DNA from: Parafrankia irregularis
GTDB lineage: Bacteria > Actinomycetota > Actinomycetes > Frankiales > Frankiaceae
NCBI RefSeq assembly: GCF_001536285.1
Contig: NZ_FAOZ01000036.1
Span: 33,594 to 97,593, forward strand
Direction of reading: 5' to 3'
DNA length: 64,000 nucleotides
The notes beneath the pieces were generated by a model that worked only from the letters and a program-made list of their open reading frames with translations, did not search any database and was not told the DNA's origin. The position numbers and the translations under genes are program-made. Positions 8,903 through 17,015 of this stretch are shown here, one piece after another (positions within the stretch are counted from its first letter, which is position 1; each line of letters opens with the position of its first letter).

Positions 8903-9376
8903 CTAGCGATCTTGGTCGGCGTCGGTCTGTGACAGGCGAAAAGTGGCGACCCATCTGCGCTGCCAGGGGGTCTCGACAGCCCGGGGGTGGTGGTGTTCCC
9001 GGGTCCAGACGATGGCGGCGACGGGGTCCAGGCCGGTCAGCACGGCGAGGCAGGCGATGACCGTGCCGGTGCGCCCGACGCCGCCGCCGCACGCGACCTC
9101 GACCGCCGCGCCGGCGGGCTGCGCACGTTCGTGCAGCGCGCGGATGTGCCGGATGGCCTCGTCGCGATCACGGGGCAGCCCGAAGTCGGGCCAGTTGATC
9201 CACTCATGCGGCCAGGTCAGCCCGTCGTCGTGCCGACGGCGCAGCCGCGGTGAGCCCAGGTAGAGGCCGAAGTCGGGTGATCGTCCGTCCGGGCGGGGGT
9301 GGCGCAGGCCGCGCCCGCGGACCCAGGTGCCGTCGGGCAGCTCGATGGCGCCGGTGAGGATGGGAACGCTCGGCAT
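8903..9376 (-). CDS. Protein-tyrosine-phosphatase-like (cysteine phosphatase) protein
   Basis: 157 residues. The P-loop ACGGGVGRTG has the CX5R(S/T) form of cysteine-dependent phosphatases, with Cys near residue 97 and Arg near 103. A candidate general-acid Asp occurs in the INWPDFGLPRD segment, in a WPD-like context as in tyrosine and dual-specificity phosphatases. The length is that of the compact bacterial dual-specificity family. The ATG lies 1 bp past the stop of the cytochrome b gene, so it is read as the last gene of the YedY-like operon. Substrate is unknown. Confidence 0.8.
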   Translation of the reverse strand: MPSVPILTGAIELPDGTWVRGRGLRHPRPDGRSPDFGLYLGSPRLRRRHDDGLTWPHEWINWPDFGLPRDRDEAIRHIRALHERAQPAGAAVEVACGGGVGRTGTVIACLAVLTGLDPVAAIVWTREHHHPRAVETPWQRRWVATFRLSQTDADQDR

Positions 9377-9377
9377 A

Positions 9378-10034
9378 TCAGACCTCAGGGCCGCGGTCGG
9401 CCCGGCCGTCGGCCCCGCGGTCGGGTCCGGCGAGCCAGGCGGGATGTTCGTGCAGTGCCCAGGGGAGCGGGACCATCCCGGTGCGCATGCCGACCAGCGC
9501 GACCGGGTCGCGCGAGGCCATCCACAGATGGCCGCAGACCCCGACGAACAGGCCGAGGGCGAGTGAGTCGTGAACGAAGGTGGCGCCGGTGCGGTAGGAG
9601 ACGGGGATGGCGCCGGGGCCGCCGAACTCCATGATCAGGCCGGTGCCCAGCATGACGAGCACGGCACCCGCGACGAACGCCGCGTACAGCTTCTGGCCGG
9701 CGTTGAACTTGCCGACCGTCGAGCGGTCCCGGCGGCGTGGGCGGGTCCGCAGCCAGGCCCAGTCGCCGGCGGTGAACCGATCGAGCGCGGCGACGTCCCG
9801 GCGGTACGCGGCGGAGACGGCGGCGGCGAGGATCGGCAGCGGCAACGCGAGACCGGCGTACAGGTGGACGGTCGCCACGATCTGCCGGCGGCCTACCAGC
9901 GTCGCCAGCGGGCCGAGATACAGCACGGCCGCTGTCGCCAGGCAAATTCCGGTCAGTACGGCGGTGGACCAGTGCGCGGCCCGGCTCGCCCGGCCGAACC
10001 GCCGGACCAGAGGCGGTTCGTCAGACAGGCTCAT
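9378..10034 (-). CDS. Membrane cytochrome b561-like protein, partner of the molybdoenzyme
   Basis: 218 residues with about four or five membrane helices. Candidate heme-ligand His residues lie in RAAHWSTAVLTG, VATVHLYAGLAL, TFVHDSLALG and CGHLWMAS. The pattern is that of cytochrome b561/formate dehydrogenase gamma-like subunits that pass electrons between quinones and a periplasmic molybdoenzyme. The ATG lies inside the 3' end of the molybdoenzyme gene (14-bp overlap), supporting co-translation. The C-terminal tail is charged and cytoplasmic-like. Confidence 0.82.
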   Translation of the reverse strand: MSLSDEPPLVRRFGRASRAAHWSTAVLTGICLATAAVLYLGPLATLVGRRQIVATVHLYAGLALPLPILAAAVSAAYRRDVAALDRFTAGDWAWLRTRPRRRDRSTVGKFNAGQKLYAAFVAGAVLVMLGTGLIMEFGGPGAIPVSYRTGATFVHDSLALGLFVGVCGHLWMASRDPVALVGMRTGMVPLPWALHEHPAWLAGPDRGADGRADRGPEV

Positions 10035-10722
10035 CGTCGCGCCCGTTCGACTTGCCGATCCAGGCGTCGACGTCGTAGCCGCGCTGCTCCCAGTAGCCCG
10101 GGGTGACCGCGTCGACCAGCTCGATCTCGCCCAGCCACTTGATCGACTTGTAGCCGTACATCGGTGCCACGTAGAGGCGCACCGGACCGCCGTGGTCGTG
10201 GGTGACCGGGCCGCCCAGCATCGTGAGGGCCACCAGGACCTCGGGATGGCGGGCCTGCTCCAGGGTGAGGCTCTCGTCGTAGGCGCCGTCGAACGAGCGG
10301 AAGGTGAGCGCGGTGGCCGCGGGCCCGGGGCCGGCGGCGTCGAGCAGCGCCGCGAGGCGCACACCCGTCCAGCGGACGTCGGGGACGCGCCAGCCCGTCA
10401 CGCACTGGAAGTCTCGTACGAGCTCGGTCTGCGGCAGCCGGGAGAGATCGTCCAGGGTGAGCCGCAGCGGGCGATCGACCAGCCCGTGGACGGTCAGCAC
10501 ATAGTCCGCGGCCGTCCTGGTCGGAACATGGCTGACCACCGAGTAGTAGCGGAAGCCGCTGGACGGGAGCAGGCCGGTCAGCCCGGTCGGGTCGTTCTCG
10601 CGTAGCGGGGCGACGAAGCGGTCGGTTCCGCGCTGCACGTCGGCGCCCACGAAGACGCCGAGTGCGCCGAGACCGAGCATGGCGAAGACCACCCGCCGCC
10701 CCACCGGAGTTCCCTCGGTCAT
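10021..10722 (-). CDS. Molybdopterin-dependent oxidoreductase, YedY/MsrP-like
   Basis: 233 residues. An N-terminal membrane segment (VVFAMLGLGALGVFVGADV) acts as signal anchor. The catalytic domain is the sulfite-oxidase molybdopterin fold: the Mo-coordinating Cys is in VRDFQCVTGWRVPDVRWTGV, followed by GPVTHDHGGPVRLYVAPMYGYKSIKWL. YedY/MsrP proteins act in the cell envelope, MsrP repairing methionine sulfoxide; the actual substrate here is unproven. ATG 10722 is chosen over GTG 10749. Its ribosome-binding site GGAGAAGG lies within one arm of a long hairpin (10726-10804). Confidence 0.87.
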   Translation of the reverse strand: MTEGTPVGRRVVFAMLGLGALGVFVGADVQRGTDRFVAPLRENDPTGLTGLLPSSGFRYYSVVSHVPTRTAADYVLTVHGLVDRPLRLTLDDLSRLPQTELVRDFQCVTGWRVPDVRWTGVRLAALLDAAGPGPAATALTFRSFDGAYDESLTLEQARHPEVLVALTMLGGPVTHDHGGPVRLYVAPMYGYKSIKWLGEIELVDAVTPGYWEQRGYDVDAWIGKSNGRDDEPV

Positions 10723-10725
10723 GAA

Positions 10726-10804
10726 TTCAGTGAACCTTCTCCGTCTCACGGGCGACGCTCCGGGTCCCGTGAGTCCGGGTCGGCGACGGAAAAGGTTCAG
10801 TGAA
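10726..10804 (-). promoter_or_regulatory. Long leader hairpin sequestering the yedY-like ribosome-binding site
   Basis: Outer arms 10726-10745 and 10785-10804 match in 18 of 20 positions (one further G-U pair), and inner 8-bp arms 10745-10752 and 10766-10773 continue the fold. In the minus-strand RNA the outer 3' arm contains GGAGAAGG, the Shine-Dalgarno of the molybdoenzyme gene. Confidence 0.6.
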
Positions 10805-10825
10805 CGCCCACCGCCGATCTTCGTG

Positions 10826-10873
10826 CCGCGGGCCCGGTGCCCCGAGACGAATCTCGGGGCACCGGGCCCGCGG
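10826..10873. terminator. 22-bp perfect hairpin with CGAA tetraloop
   Basis: Arms 10826-10847 and 10852-10873 are perfectly complementary around a CGAA loop. It lies 24 bp beyond the stop of the ABC-2 permease gene and upstream of the molybdoenzyme leader, so it should end transcription of the exporter operon. Confidence 0.85.
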
Positions 10874-10896
10874 TGTGCCTGCCGGGCTCGTCCGGC

Positions 10897-11715
10897 TCAG
10901 GCCGTGACGTCGCGGCGTTGCAGGCTGACCGACGCGAACACCAGGGCGGCCACCGCGTAGCCGAGCCCGGCGAGCAGCGCCGGGGTGTAGGACGCGTCCG
11001 GCACACCGCCACGCCCCACCGCGTCGAAGACGAGACCGGGCAGGACGGACGTCGCGGTGCCCCACGAGTCCTGCACGATGTGCTCGAGCGGGAACATCCA
11101 GGCGATGCCGACGACCAGGGCCGCGGTCGTCGAGCGCAGCGCGATGCCCAGCGCCGTGCCCGCGATCGCGAAGAAGGCCGCGGCGAGCAGCGCGTTCAGG
11201 TAGGCGGTGGCAACCTCGCCGAGCGCGGTGGCCGTCCACCACTCGCCGGTGTCGATATCGCGGGTGCCGGCCAGCAGCGCCGCGGTGACCAGGCTCAGCG
11301 CGAGCGCGAAGAACAGCGTGATCGCGACCGTCCAGAGCATGATGCCGAGGCGCCCGACCAGCCAGCTCAGGCGCCGGGGCTCCTTCAGGAACAGGCTCCG
11401 CAGCGTGCCCTGGCCGAACTCGGCGGTCATGCTGACGGTGAAGAGCACGAAGACGAGCAGCCCGATGAACGTCGTGCCGCCCCGGAAGCCCAGGACCAGG
11501 CCCTGCGCCGTCTCGAGCTGCGGAATGGAGATCGACAGGCCCGGCGCGCCCGGGCTCGGCGGGGTGAACGTGTCGTCGGCCAGCACGATCGCCAGCACTG
11601 TGGACAGCACGGTGAGCAACGTGACGGCGGCCATGGCCAGGGCCACGCCAGGACGCTGCAGCTTGACGAGCTCGGCGCGGTAGGCGCGGATGGTGGCCTG
11701 CAGTGCCGCGCTCAC
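10897..11715 (-). CDS. ABC-2 type transporter permease
   Basis: 272 residues with about six membrane helices: a cytoplasmic start, first helix VALAMAAVTLLTVLSTVLAIVLA, then FIGLLVFVLFTVSMTAEFGQGTLRSLFLKEPRR. The FxxGTLR stretch after helix 2 is characteristic of the ABC-2 (DrrB-like) exporter family. The GTG start overlaps the stop of the ATPase gene (GTGA). It forms the membrane half of a drug- or lipid-type exporter; substrate unknown. Confidence 0.9.
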   Translation of the reverse strand: MSAALQATIRAYRAELVKLQRPGVALAMAAVTLLTVLSTVLAIVLADDTFTPPSPGAPGLSISIPQLETAQGLVLGFRGGTTFIGLLVFVLFTVSMTAEFGQGTLRSLFLKEPRRLSWLVGRLGIMLWTVAITLFFALALSLVTAALLAGTRDIDTGEWWTATALGEVATAYLNALLAAAFFAIAGTALGIALRSTTAALVVGIAWMFPLEHIVQDSWGTATSVLPGLVFDAVGRGGVPDASYTPALLAGLGYAVAALVFASVSLQRRDVTA

Positions 11716-12734
11716 TGGGCACCCCCGGCGGTGACCTCGACCAGATCCCGGTAGCGATCCTCCAGACTGGCCTGCCGCCAGGTCATCTCCACCAGAGTGA
11801 TCCCGTTCGCGTGCGCGGCCCGGTTGACCGCGGCGAGGGCCGGCTCGGGCGCCGGCCGCGCGTCGCCCGCCGGGTCTGTTGCCGCGGCAGGCCTGATCTC
11901 GACGAGGACCCGGTCGCCGGCCCGTTCGCAGGGCAGGCCCAGGCCTGCGACCAGGTCCGCCAGCATGCCCAGTGCGTCGGGGCTCTCGGGCCGCAGCTCG
12001 ACCCGGCTTCCGGTGGAGGCCATGAAGCTGGCGGTCGGGCCCTGGTAGGCGAGCCGGCCCTTCTCCAGCACGATGAGCCAGTCACAGATCTGCTCGATCT
12101 CGGCGAGCAGGTGGGACGAGACCAGTACCGTGCGCGCCCGCTGCCGTTCGCCGGGCGGCGCCTCGGCCAGCGATCGCACGAGGTCGCGCATCTGCCGGAT
12201 GCCGGCGGGGTCCAGGCCGTTCGTCGGCTCGTCGAGCACCAGCAGGTCGGGGTCGGACAGCAGGGCGGCTCCGATGCCGAGCCGCTGCTTCATCCCGAGC
12301 GAGTAGGTGCGGTAGGCGTCGTCGGCCCGCCCCGCCAGCCCGACCTGGTCGAGGACGTCGTCGGCGATGGCCGGGTCCTGCCCGGCGAGGACGGCCAGCG
12401 AGTGCAGGTTGCGCCGCCCGGACAGCCCCGGGTACAGCGCGGGGCCCTCGATCAGCGCCCCGCACCGCGGGAGGAAGTCCTCGGGCGCCCGCAGCGGCTC
12501 GCCCAGCACGGTGCCGCCACCCGCGGTCGGCCGGACGAGGCCGAGCAGCATGCGCAGCGTGGTTGTCTTGCCCGCCCCGTTGGGGCCGACGAACCCGGCG
12601 ACGACCCCGGCCGGAACGGTGATGTCGAGATTCTGGACGACGGTGCGGCGGCCGTACCGTTTCGTCAGTCCGCGGACGTCGATCGCCGGTGGGCCGGTCA
12701 CCGGCCCGGTCCGGATGGTGGTGGCTGCTGTCAT
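11712..12734 (-). CDS. ABC transporter ATP-binding protein (CcmA/DrrA class)
   Basis: 340 residues. Walker A GPNGAGKTTTLRMLLGL, signature YSLGMKQRLGIG, Walker B LLVLDEPTNGLDP and H-loop VLVSSHLLAEIE are intact. LGMKQRL is usual for exporters paired with ABC-2 permeases. A C-terminal domain of about 100 residues follows, as in DrrA-like proteins. ATG 12734 is preferred to the upstream GTG 12755. The gene is 135 bp downstream of the response-regulator gene, pointing to a drug-sensing kinase/regulator/exporter cassette. Confidence 0.92.
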   Translation of the reverse strand: MTAATTIRTGPVTGPPAIDVRGLTKRYGRRTVVQNLDITVPAGVVAGFVGPNGAGKTTTLRMLLGLVRPTAGGGTVLGEPLRAPEDFLPRCGALIEGPALYPGLSGRRNLHSLAVLAGQDPAIADDVLDQVGLAGRADDAYRTYSLGMKQRLGIGAALLSDPDLLVLDEPTNGLDPAGIRQMRDLVRSLAEAPPGERQRARTVLVSSHLLAEIEQICDWLIVLEKGRLAYQGPTASFMASTGSRVELRPESPDALGMLADLVAGLGLPCERAGDRVLVEIRPAAATDPAGDARPAPEPALAAVNRAAHANGITLVEMTWRQASLEDRYRDLVEVTAGGAQ

Positions 12735-12869
12735 GGTGCCCAGCCTGATCGTCACCGGCTGTCACGTCGTCCGTCGACGATCGTCATCGATCTGCGCAAA
12801 GCGGCGGGCTGGTACCTACGCTTGCGGGAGTAGTCGCCGGGCGCCTGAGGATGGCGGCCCTGTGCGGCT

Positions 12870-13517
12870 TCAGCCCGCGAGCCCGGCCTGGTTGGCGAGG
12901 ACGGCGAGCTGGGCGCGGTCACGGGCAGCGAGCTTGATCATCACCCTGCTGACGTGGGTTCGCGCGGTCGCCGGGCTAATGACGAGGTGGGCCGCGATCT
13001 CGTCGTTGGACAGGCCCATGCCCACCAGGCCCATGACCTCGCGTTCCCGGCTGGTGAGGCCGCTGAGATCCACCGCCGCCGGGGCACTGGGCCGCCGGGC
13101 GAACGTCTCGATGACCCTGCGGGTGACGGTGGGGGACAGCAGCGACTCGCCGGCGGCCACCACCCGGATGGCCCGCAGCAGGTCCGCGGGCTCGGCGTCC
13201 TTCAGGACGAAGCCGGAGGCACCGTTGCGCAGCGCCTCGAAGACGTACTCGTCCAGCTCGAACGTGGTGACCATGACGACCCGGGTGGCTGCCAGGGCCG
13301 GGTCGGCGGTGATCTCCCGCAGTGCCGCCAGCCCGTCCAGGCCCGGCATCCGGATGTCGAGCAGGGCGACATCCGGGCTGACCCGGCGAACGAGGTCGAG
13401 CGCGGCCAGGCCGTTCTCCGCCTCGCCGACGAGCTCGAGGTCCGCCTCCGTCTCGATCAGGACCTTCAGCCCGAGGCGGATGAGCGGCTGGTCGTCGGCG
13501 ATCACCACCCGGATCAT
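12870..13517 (-). CDS. LuxR/NarL-family response regulator
   Basis: 215 residues. The receiver domain has the acidic pair IADDQ, phospho-acceptor Asp in VALLDIRMPGLDG, Thr in VMVTTFELDEYV and Lys in GFVLKDAEPADLL. A linker follows, then the LuxR helix-turn-helix (LTSREREVMGLVGMGLSNDEIA, then ATARTHVSRVMIKL). The ATG overlaps the kinase stop (ATGA), so the two are coupled. It likely activates the downstream ABC-2 exporter genes. Confidence 0.93.
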   Translation of the reverse strand: MIRVVIADDQPLIRLGLKVLIETEADLELVGEAENGLAALDLVRRVSPDVALLDIRMPGLDGLAALREITADPALAATRVVMVTTFELDEYVFEALRNGASGFVLKDAEPADLLRAIRVVAAGESLLSPTVTRRVIETFARRPSAPAAVDLSGLTSREREVMGLVGMGLSNDEIAAHLVISPATARTHVSRVMIKLAARDRAQLAVLANQAGLAG

Positions 13518-15196
13518 CCGGCGGTCCCGGCTCGGTCGGCCTGTGGTTGCGGTTGCGGTTGCGGCCGAGCCTGCGGCTGCGGTTGCGCGGCTCCCGGCGC
13601 GGACCGTGCGGCGATCGGCAGCTCGGTGCGTACGCACCAGCCTCCCGCCCGGCGTGGCCCGGCGGTGAAGGCTCCGCCCAGTTCTGCGACGCGCTCGCGC
13701 AACCCCCGAAGGCCGTGTCCGTCTGTGGCCGGAGTCTTCGCCGGGTCCGGCGCATCCGCGGCCCGTGCGGGCGTGTCGACGACCTCGATGCACAGCCGGA
13801 TGTCGGTGGCGTGCAGCGCGACCCTGACCTCGGCGGCACCGGCATGGCGCAGCACGTTGGTCAGCGACTCCTGCACGATCCGATAGGCGGCGAGATCGAC
13901 CTCGGCGGGCAGGCCGTCGAGGTCCCCCTCGATGATCAGGTCGACGGCGGTTCCGCAGAGCCGGACCTCGGAGATCAGGCCCGGCAGCCGGCTCAGGCCG
14001 GTCTGGGGTGTCCGGGGCGCACCGCGACAGCCGTCCGCCGCGCGGTCGTCTGCCGCCCAGTCGTCCGCCGCCGGGCCGTCCGCCGCCGGGCCGTCCGCCG
14101 CCGGGCCGTCCGCCGCCTGGCTGCCCGTCGGGCCGCCCGCCTGGCCGTGTGCCGCGCGGCCGTTCGGCGCCGGGCCACCGTCCGCCGGGTAGCTGCTCGG
14201 ACCCGCGTGCGCATCCGGCCCGGCGAAGGTGGGCGCGGTGCCGGGATTCGCCTCGCCGTGAGCGGCGGGTGTTCCGTCGGGCGGGTCGAGGCGCAGGCCG
14301 GGGGCGCGGCCGTCGCCTGCGCGGGTGATCGCGAGCGTGGCGCGCAGCTCGTTCAGCGCGTCGACGCTGGTGCGGCGGATGGCTTCCAGGGCCACCTGGG
14401 CCTGTTCCGGCCGCCGGTCGAGCACGTGCAGCGCGACCGCCGCGTGCAGCGAGATGATCGACAGGCCGTGGCCGACGACGTCATGGACCTCCCGAGCCAT
14501 CCGCAGGCGCTCCTGTTCGACCCGCCGCCGGGTCTGTTCCTCCTTGGCCCGCGCCGACGCGATCCTGCTCAACCGGAGCAGGGCGCCCAGCATCGCCGGG
14601 ATGACGGCGACCGCGAGCACCCCGGCACATGCGAAGGCGAGTTCCCATCCACCGCCGCCGTAGCCGCGGAGATGGGCCACCACGGTTGCCGTCAGCAGAA
14701 CGGCCCCTGCCGCCTTCGCCGCCCGGCCGGCGGTACGGGTCGGTGCCTGCACGCTGAGCGTGAACGCCGCGATGATGACCACGATGACCGCGGGCCCGTG
14801 TGGATAGCCGATCGCGATGTAGACGCCTATGACGAGAAGCTCGGCGACGAACAGTGCCAGGGGCTTGTACCTGCGCAGGGGGAACAGGCAGGTCGCCAGG
14901 ATGATCAGGGCGTAGGCGGTGCTGTCCAGCTCGCGGCCGGGCGGGATCTCATCCTGGGCCGCGTTGCGTGACCCGGCCAGTAGTACCACGCCGAGGATCA
15001 CGGTGGGCAGGACGTCGGCCAGCACCACCATTGCGACGCGACGGCCCGCCGCGGACGGAATCCGCGCGAGCAGCCGGGCAGGCGGGCAGCTGCGAACATC
15101 GCAGCCGCCCGCGTTCTCCTCGATCCCGGCCCACTTCCCGAGGCCCGCCACGAGCTGGCTGACCCTCGGCTGGACCCGACGACTGGTCCGCTGCAT
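13514..15196 (-). CDS. Sensor histidine kinase, HisKA_3 (NarL-type) family
   Basis: 560 residues. About five N-terminal membrane helices (residues ~50-215) without a large extracytoplasmic domain suggest intramembrane or envelope sensing. The dimerisation/phosphorylation helix has RMAREVHDVVGHGLSIISLHAAVALHV (His in REVHDVVGH). The ATPase domain follows, with VQESLTNVLRHAG (N box) and DGHGLRGLRERV (G box). Between them is an unusual ~80-residue insert rich in Ala/Asp/Gly, including a tandem (P/A)AADG repeat. The C-terminus is a Gln/Pro repeat. It forms a two-component pair with the overlapping regulator gene. Confidence 0.9.
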   Translation of the reverse strand: MQRTSRRVQPRVSQLVAGLGKWAGIEENAGGCDVRSCPPARLLARIPSAAGRRVAMVVLADVLPTVILGVVLLAGSRNAAQDEIPPGRELDSTAYALIILATCLFPLRRYKPLALFVAELLVIGVYIAIGYPHGPAVIVVIIAAFTLSVQAPTRTAGRAAKAAGAVLLTATVVAHLRGYGGGGWELAFACAGVLAVAVIPAMLGALLRLSRIASARAKEEQTRRRVEQERLRMAREVHDVVGHGLSIISLHAAVALHVLDRRPEQAQVALEAIRRTSVDALNELRATLAITRAGDGRAPGLRLDPPDGTPAAHGEANPGTAPTFAGPDAHAGPSSYPADGGPAPNGRAAHGQAGGPTGSQAADGPAADGPAADGPAADDWAADDRAADGCRGAPRTPQTGLSRLPGLISEVRLCGTAVDLIIEGDLDGLPAEVDLAAYRIVQESLTNVLRHAGAAEVRVALHATDIRLCIEVVDTPARAADAPDPAKTPATDGHGLRGLRERVAELGGAFTAGPRRAGGWCVRTELPIAARSAPGAAQPQPQARPQPQPQPQADRAGTAG

Positions 15197-15302
15197 CGTT
15201 CCGACGGTAACCGGCGGCGGTCCGGGAGGTCATCCGTCCCGAGGCGTAGACCGGGATACCGCAGTGGACGTACCGCGTCCGGCGCAGGGCGGGAGCACGA
15301 AC

Positions 15303-15355
15303 GGCCAGCGGTGGCCAGCGGTGGCCAGCGGTGGTCAGCGGTGGTCAGGGGCGGT
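15303..15355. repeat. 10-bp tandem repeat near the 3' end of the LmeA-like gene
   Basis: About five copies of a GGCCAGCGGT unit, degenerating rightward to GGTCAGCGGT and GGTCAGGGGC. It lies in the non-coding gap between the kinase promoter side and the stop of the following gene. Confidence 0.6.
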
Positions 15356-16095
15356 CAGTGGCGGGCGGGCTCGCGCTGCTCGAAGCGTAGGCGCAGGCCT
15401 TCGGGGGTTGCGACAGCATCGGCGAGACGGGTCCCGCGGGGAAAGGACGGCAGGATCACCACCGGCTCGGCGAAGACCGCCGTGTTCGCGGAGGTCATCA
15501 GCTCACCCGGCAGCCGCTGGTTCCCCAGCACGATCTCGTCCGGCAGCAGGGCGAGGCGGCCGTCCCGGACCAGGGGGATGCCGATGATCCGGATGGCCAG
15601 CGTGCGGTTGCCCAGGTCGATCTCGGTGCCGATGGACAGCCGCTCGTCGCCGCCGTAGGTGATGTCCGTCCACCGCGCCTCGGGTGGGGACATCCTGGCC
15701 GGATCGCCGTCGAAGACGGGCCCGCAGGAGTCACCGAAGACCCCCAGATAGCCGCCGAACAGGGACATCAGCGCGTACGCCGGGTCGTCCCACGTGTTGC
15801 CGGCGGCATCGCAACCGCGTCGCAACCGTCGCAGCTCGCCGTAGGACGCCGTCGCGCTGACCTCGAGGACGGCGTGGCGCCCGGTGGCCGCGTGCAGCAG
15901 GTAGGGGAACCGCGGCGGCCGGACCCGCACCGTCGCGTCCAGCGCTCCGAGACGTCCGCTCAGCCGGCGGTTGGCACGGCGGACCGCGAGCCGCGCGGCC
16001 AGCCGGTCGATCGCGGCACCGGCGAGCGTGCCACCGATCACGGCAAGGGAGATGGACGGGGCGGCTGGACGCGGCCTGGCGGCGGACGGCGGCAT
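15355..16095 (-). CDS. LmeA/DUF2993-like phospholipid-binding protein
   Basis: 246 residues. An N-terminal hydrophobic stretch (SISLAVIGGTLAGAAIDRLAARL) could anchor or export it. The C-terminal half has the pattern of LmeA-type proteins: NRTLAIRIIGIPL, LLPDEIVLGNQRLPGEL, then a last strand with TRLADAVATPEGLRLRFE. In mycobacteria LmeA binds phospholipid in the envelope and supports mannan elongation; that role here is only by analogy. ATG 16095 is preceded by GAGGAG at good spacing. Homology is moderate. Confidence 0.6.
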   Translation of the reverse strand: MPPSAARPRPAAPSISLAVIGGTLAGAAIDRLAARLAVRRANRRLSGRLGALDATVRVRPPRFPYLLHAATGRHAVLEVSATASYGELRRLRRGCDAAGNTWDDPAYALMSLFGGYLGVFGDSCGPVFDGDPARMSPPEARWTDITYGGDERLSIGTEIDLGNRTLAIRIIGIPLVRDGRLALLPDEIVLGNQRLPGELMTSANTAVFAEPVVILPSFPRGTRLADAVATPEGLRLRFEQREPARH

Positions 16096-16151
16096 GGCGG
16101 CTCCTCGGGGATCCGTACTGGAGGCCCAGGTGCTCGTGTTCGTCTTGATCA

Positions 16152-16208
16152 GGTTCACAGCGGGCGCTGTCGACGTCCCTCCAACGAGACAGCACCCAGC
16201 TGTGAACC
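16152..16208. repeat. Imperfect 20-bp inverted repeat upstream of the LmeA-like gene
   Basis: Arms 16152-16171 and 16188-16208 pair with one bulge and one wobble/mismatch around a 16-nt loop (GGTTCACAGC ... GCTGTGAACC). It could end transcription of the upstream gene or act as a leader structure or operator for the downstream one. Confidence 0.6.
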
Positions 16209-16353
16209 GGATACGAGATGAAACTGAATTACCTGTGCACTCACTGGTACGTCGCGGTGCCGTGTGAAACCTCACGCGAAAGCTTCGGCCCGTCATGCCT
16301 CCACCCGGCCAACCCGGGTGGACATACCGGACCGAGGGCCGCCGCCGCTCGGA

Positions 16354-16866
16354 TCAGCCGCAGCCGATGAGGCAGCTTGGGAGCGTCACGGGCGGCAGCC
16401 GCAGGTCGAGGCCCGGTGCCTGGGTGTTCCCGGCACGTGGCCGGGCCGTCGTGGCCCTTGGCCGCGTGCTGCTCGGTCGGGTGGTCGTCGCGGACTGTGA
16501 GCGCACCGTGGTGGTGTCGGCGCCGTCGGCCGCATCGCTGTCGCCGCCCTCGGACGATGTCTGCCCGGCGGTGCCCTTTCCCGCCGGCCGGGTGCTGGAA
16601 CTGGGCGTTGTCGTCGGGGTGGCCGGGGTGCGGCTGTCGCCGGCCCCGGTGGGAGCGGCCGGTGCGGCCGAGCGGCAGGGCGTCTCGGAGCTGGCCGCCT
16701 CGGAGCTGGCCGCGCCGGATCGGCATTCCTCAGCCACGGCCGAGGAGCCGCCGCCCGAGCCCTTCTGCCCGACCATGAAGGCGGCCGCGAGCGCGATCAC
16801 TGCCAGCGCCCCGGTAATCAGCTGGGACCTGGGGATCGGTCGCGCGGACCCGCGATGTGTGCTCAC
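16354..16866 (-). CDS. Small membrane-anchored Ser/Thr/Pro-rich protein, function unknown
   Basis: 170 residues. One N-terminal membrane segment (LITGALAVIALAAAFMVGQ, about residues 16-34) is followed by a low-complexity Ala/Ser/Thr/Pro/Arg-rich region up to a short C-terminal motif (LRLPPVTLPSCLIGCG). Cys residues near 48, 64, 165 and 169 could form disulfides outside the cell. The start is GTG. No family is recognised; codon bias supports a real gene, but the low complexity keeps confidence moderate. Confidence 0.6.
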   Translation of the reverse strand: MSTHRGSARPIPRSQLITGALAVIALAAAFMVGQKGSGGGSSAVAEECRSGAASSEAASSETPCRSAAPAAPTGAGDSRTPATPTTTPSSSTRPAGKGTAGQTSSEGGDSDAADGADTTTVRSQSATTTRPSSTRPRATTARPRAGNTQAPGLDLRLPPVTLPSCLIGCG

Positions 16867-17015
16867 TTCGGTCCGTCCGTTTCGTGCGTGGTGGCGGTGA
16901 GCACCGGGTGGTCCCGCCGCTCACGCCACGGACACTACGGACATCGGGGAGCAGTTACGACAGGGGGCCGGAGTTTCCCTCGTTCTGCCCTCCGACCGGC
17001 GGGCGTGTGCCCGGC

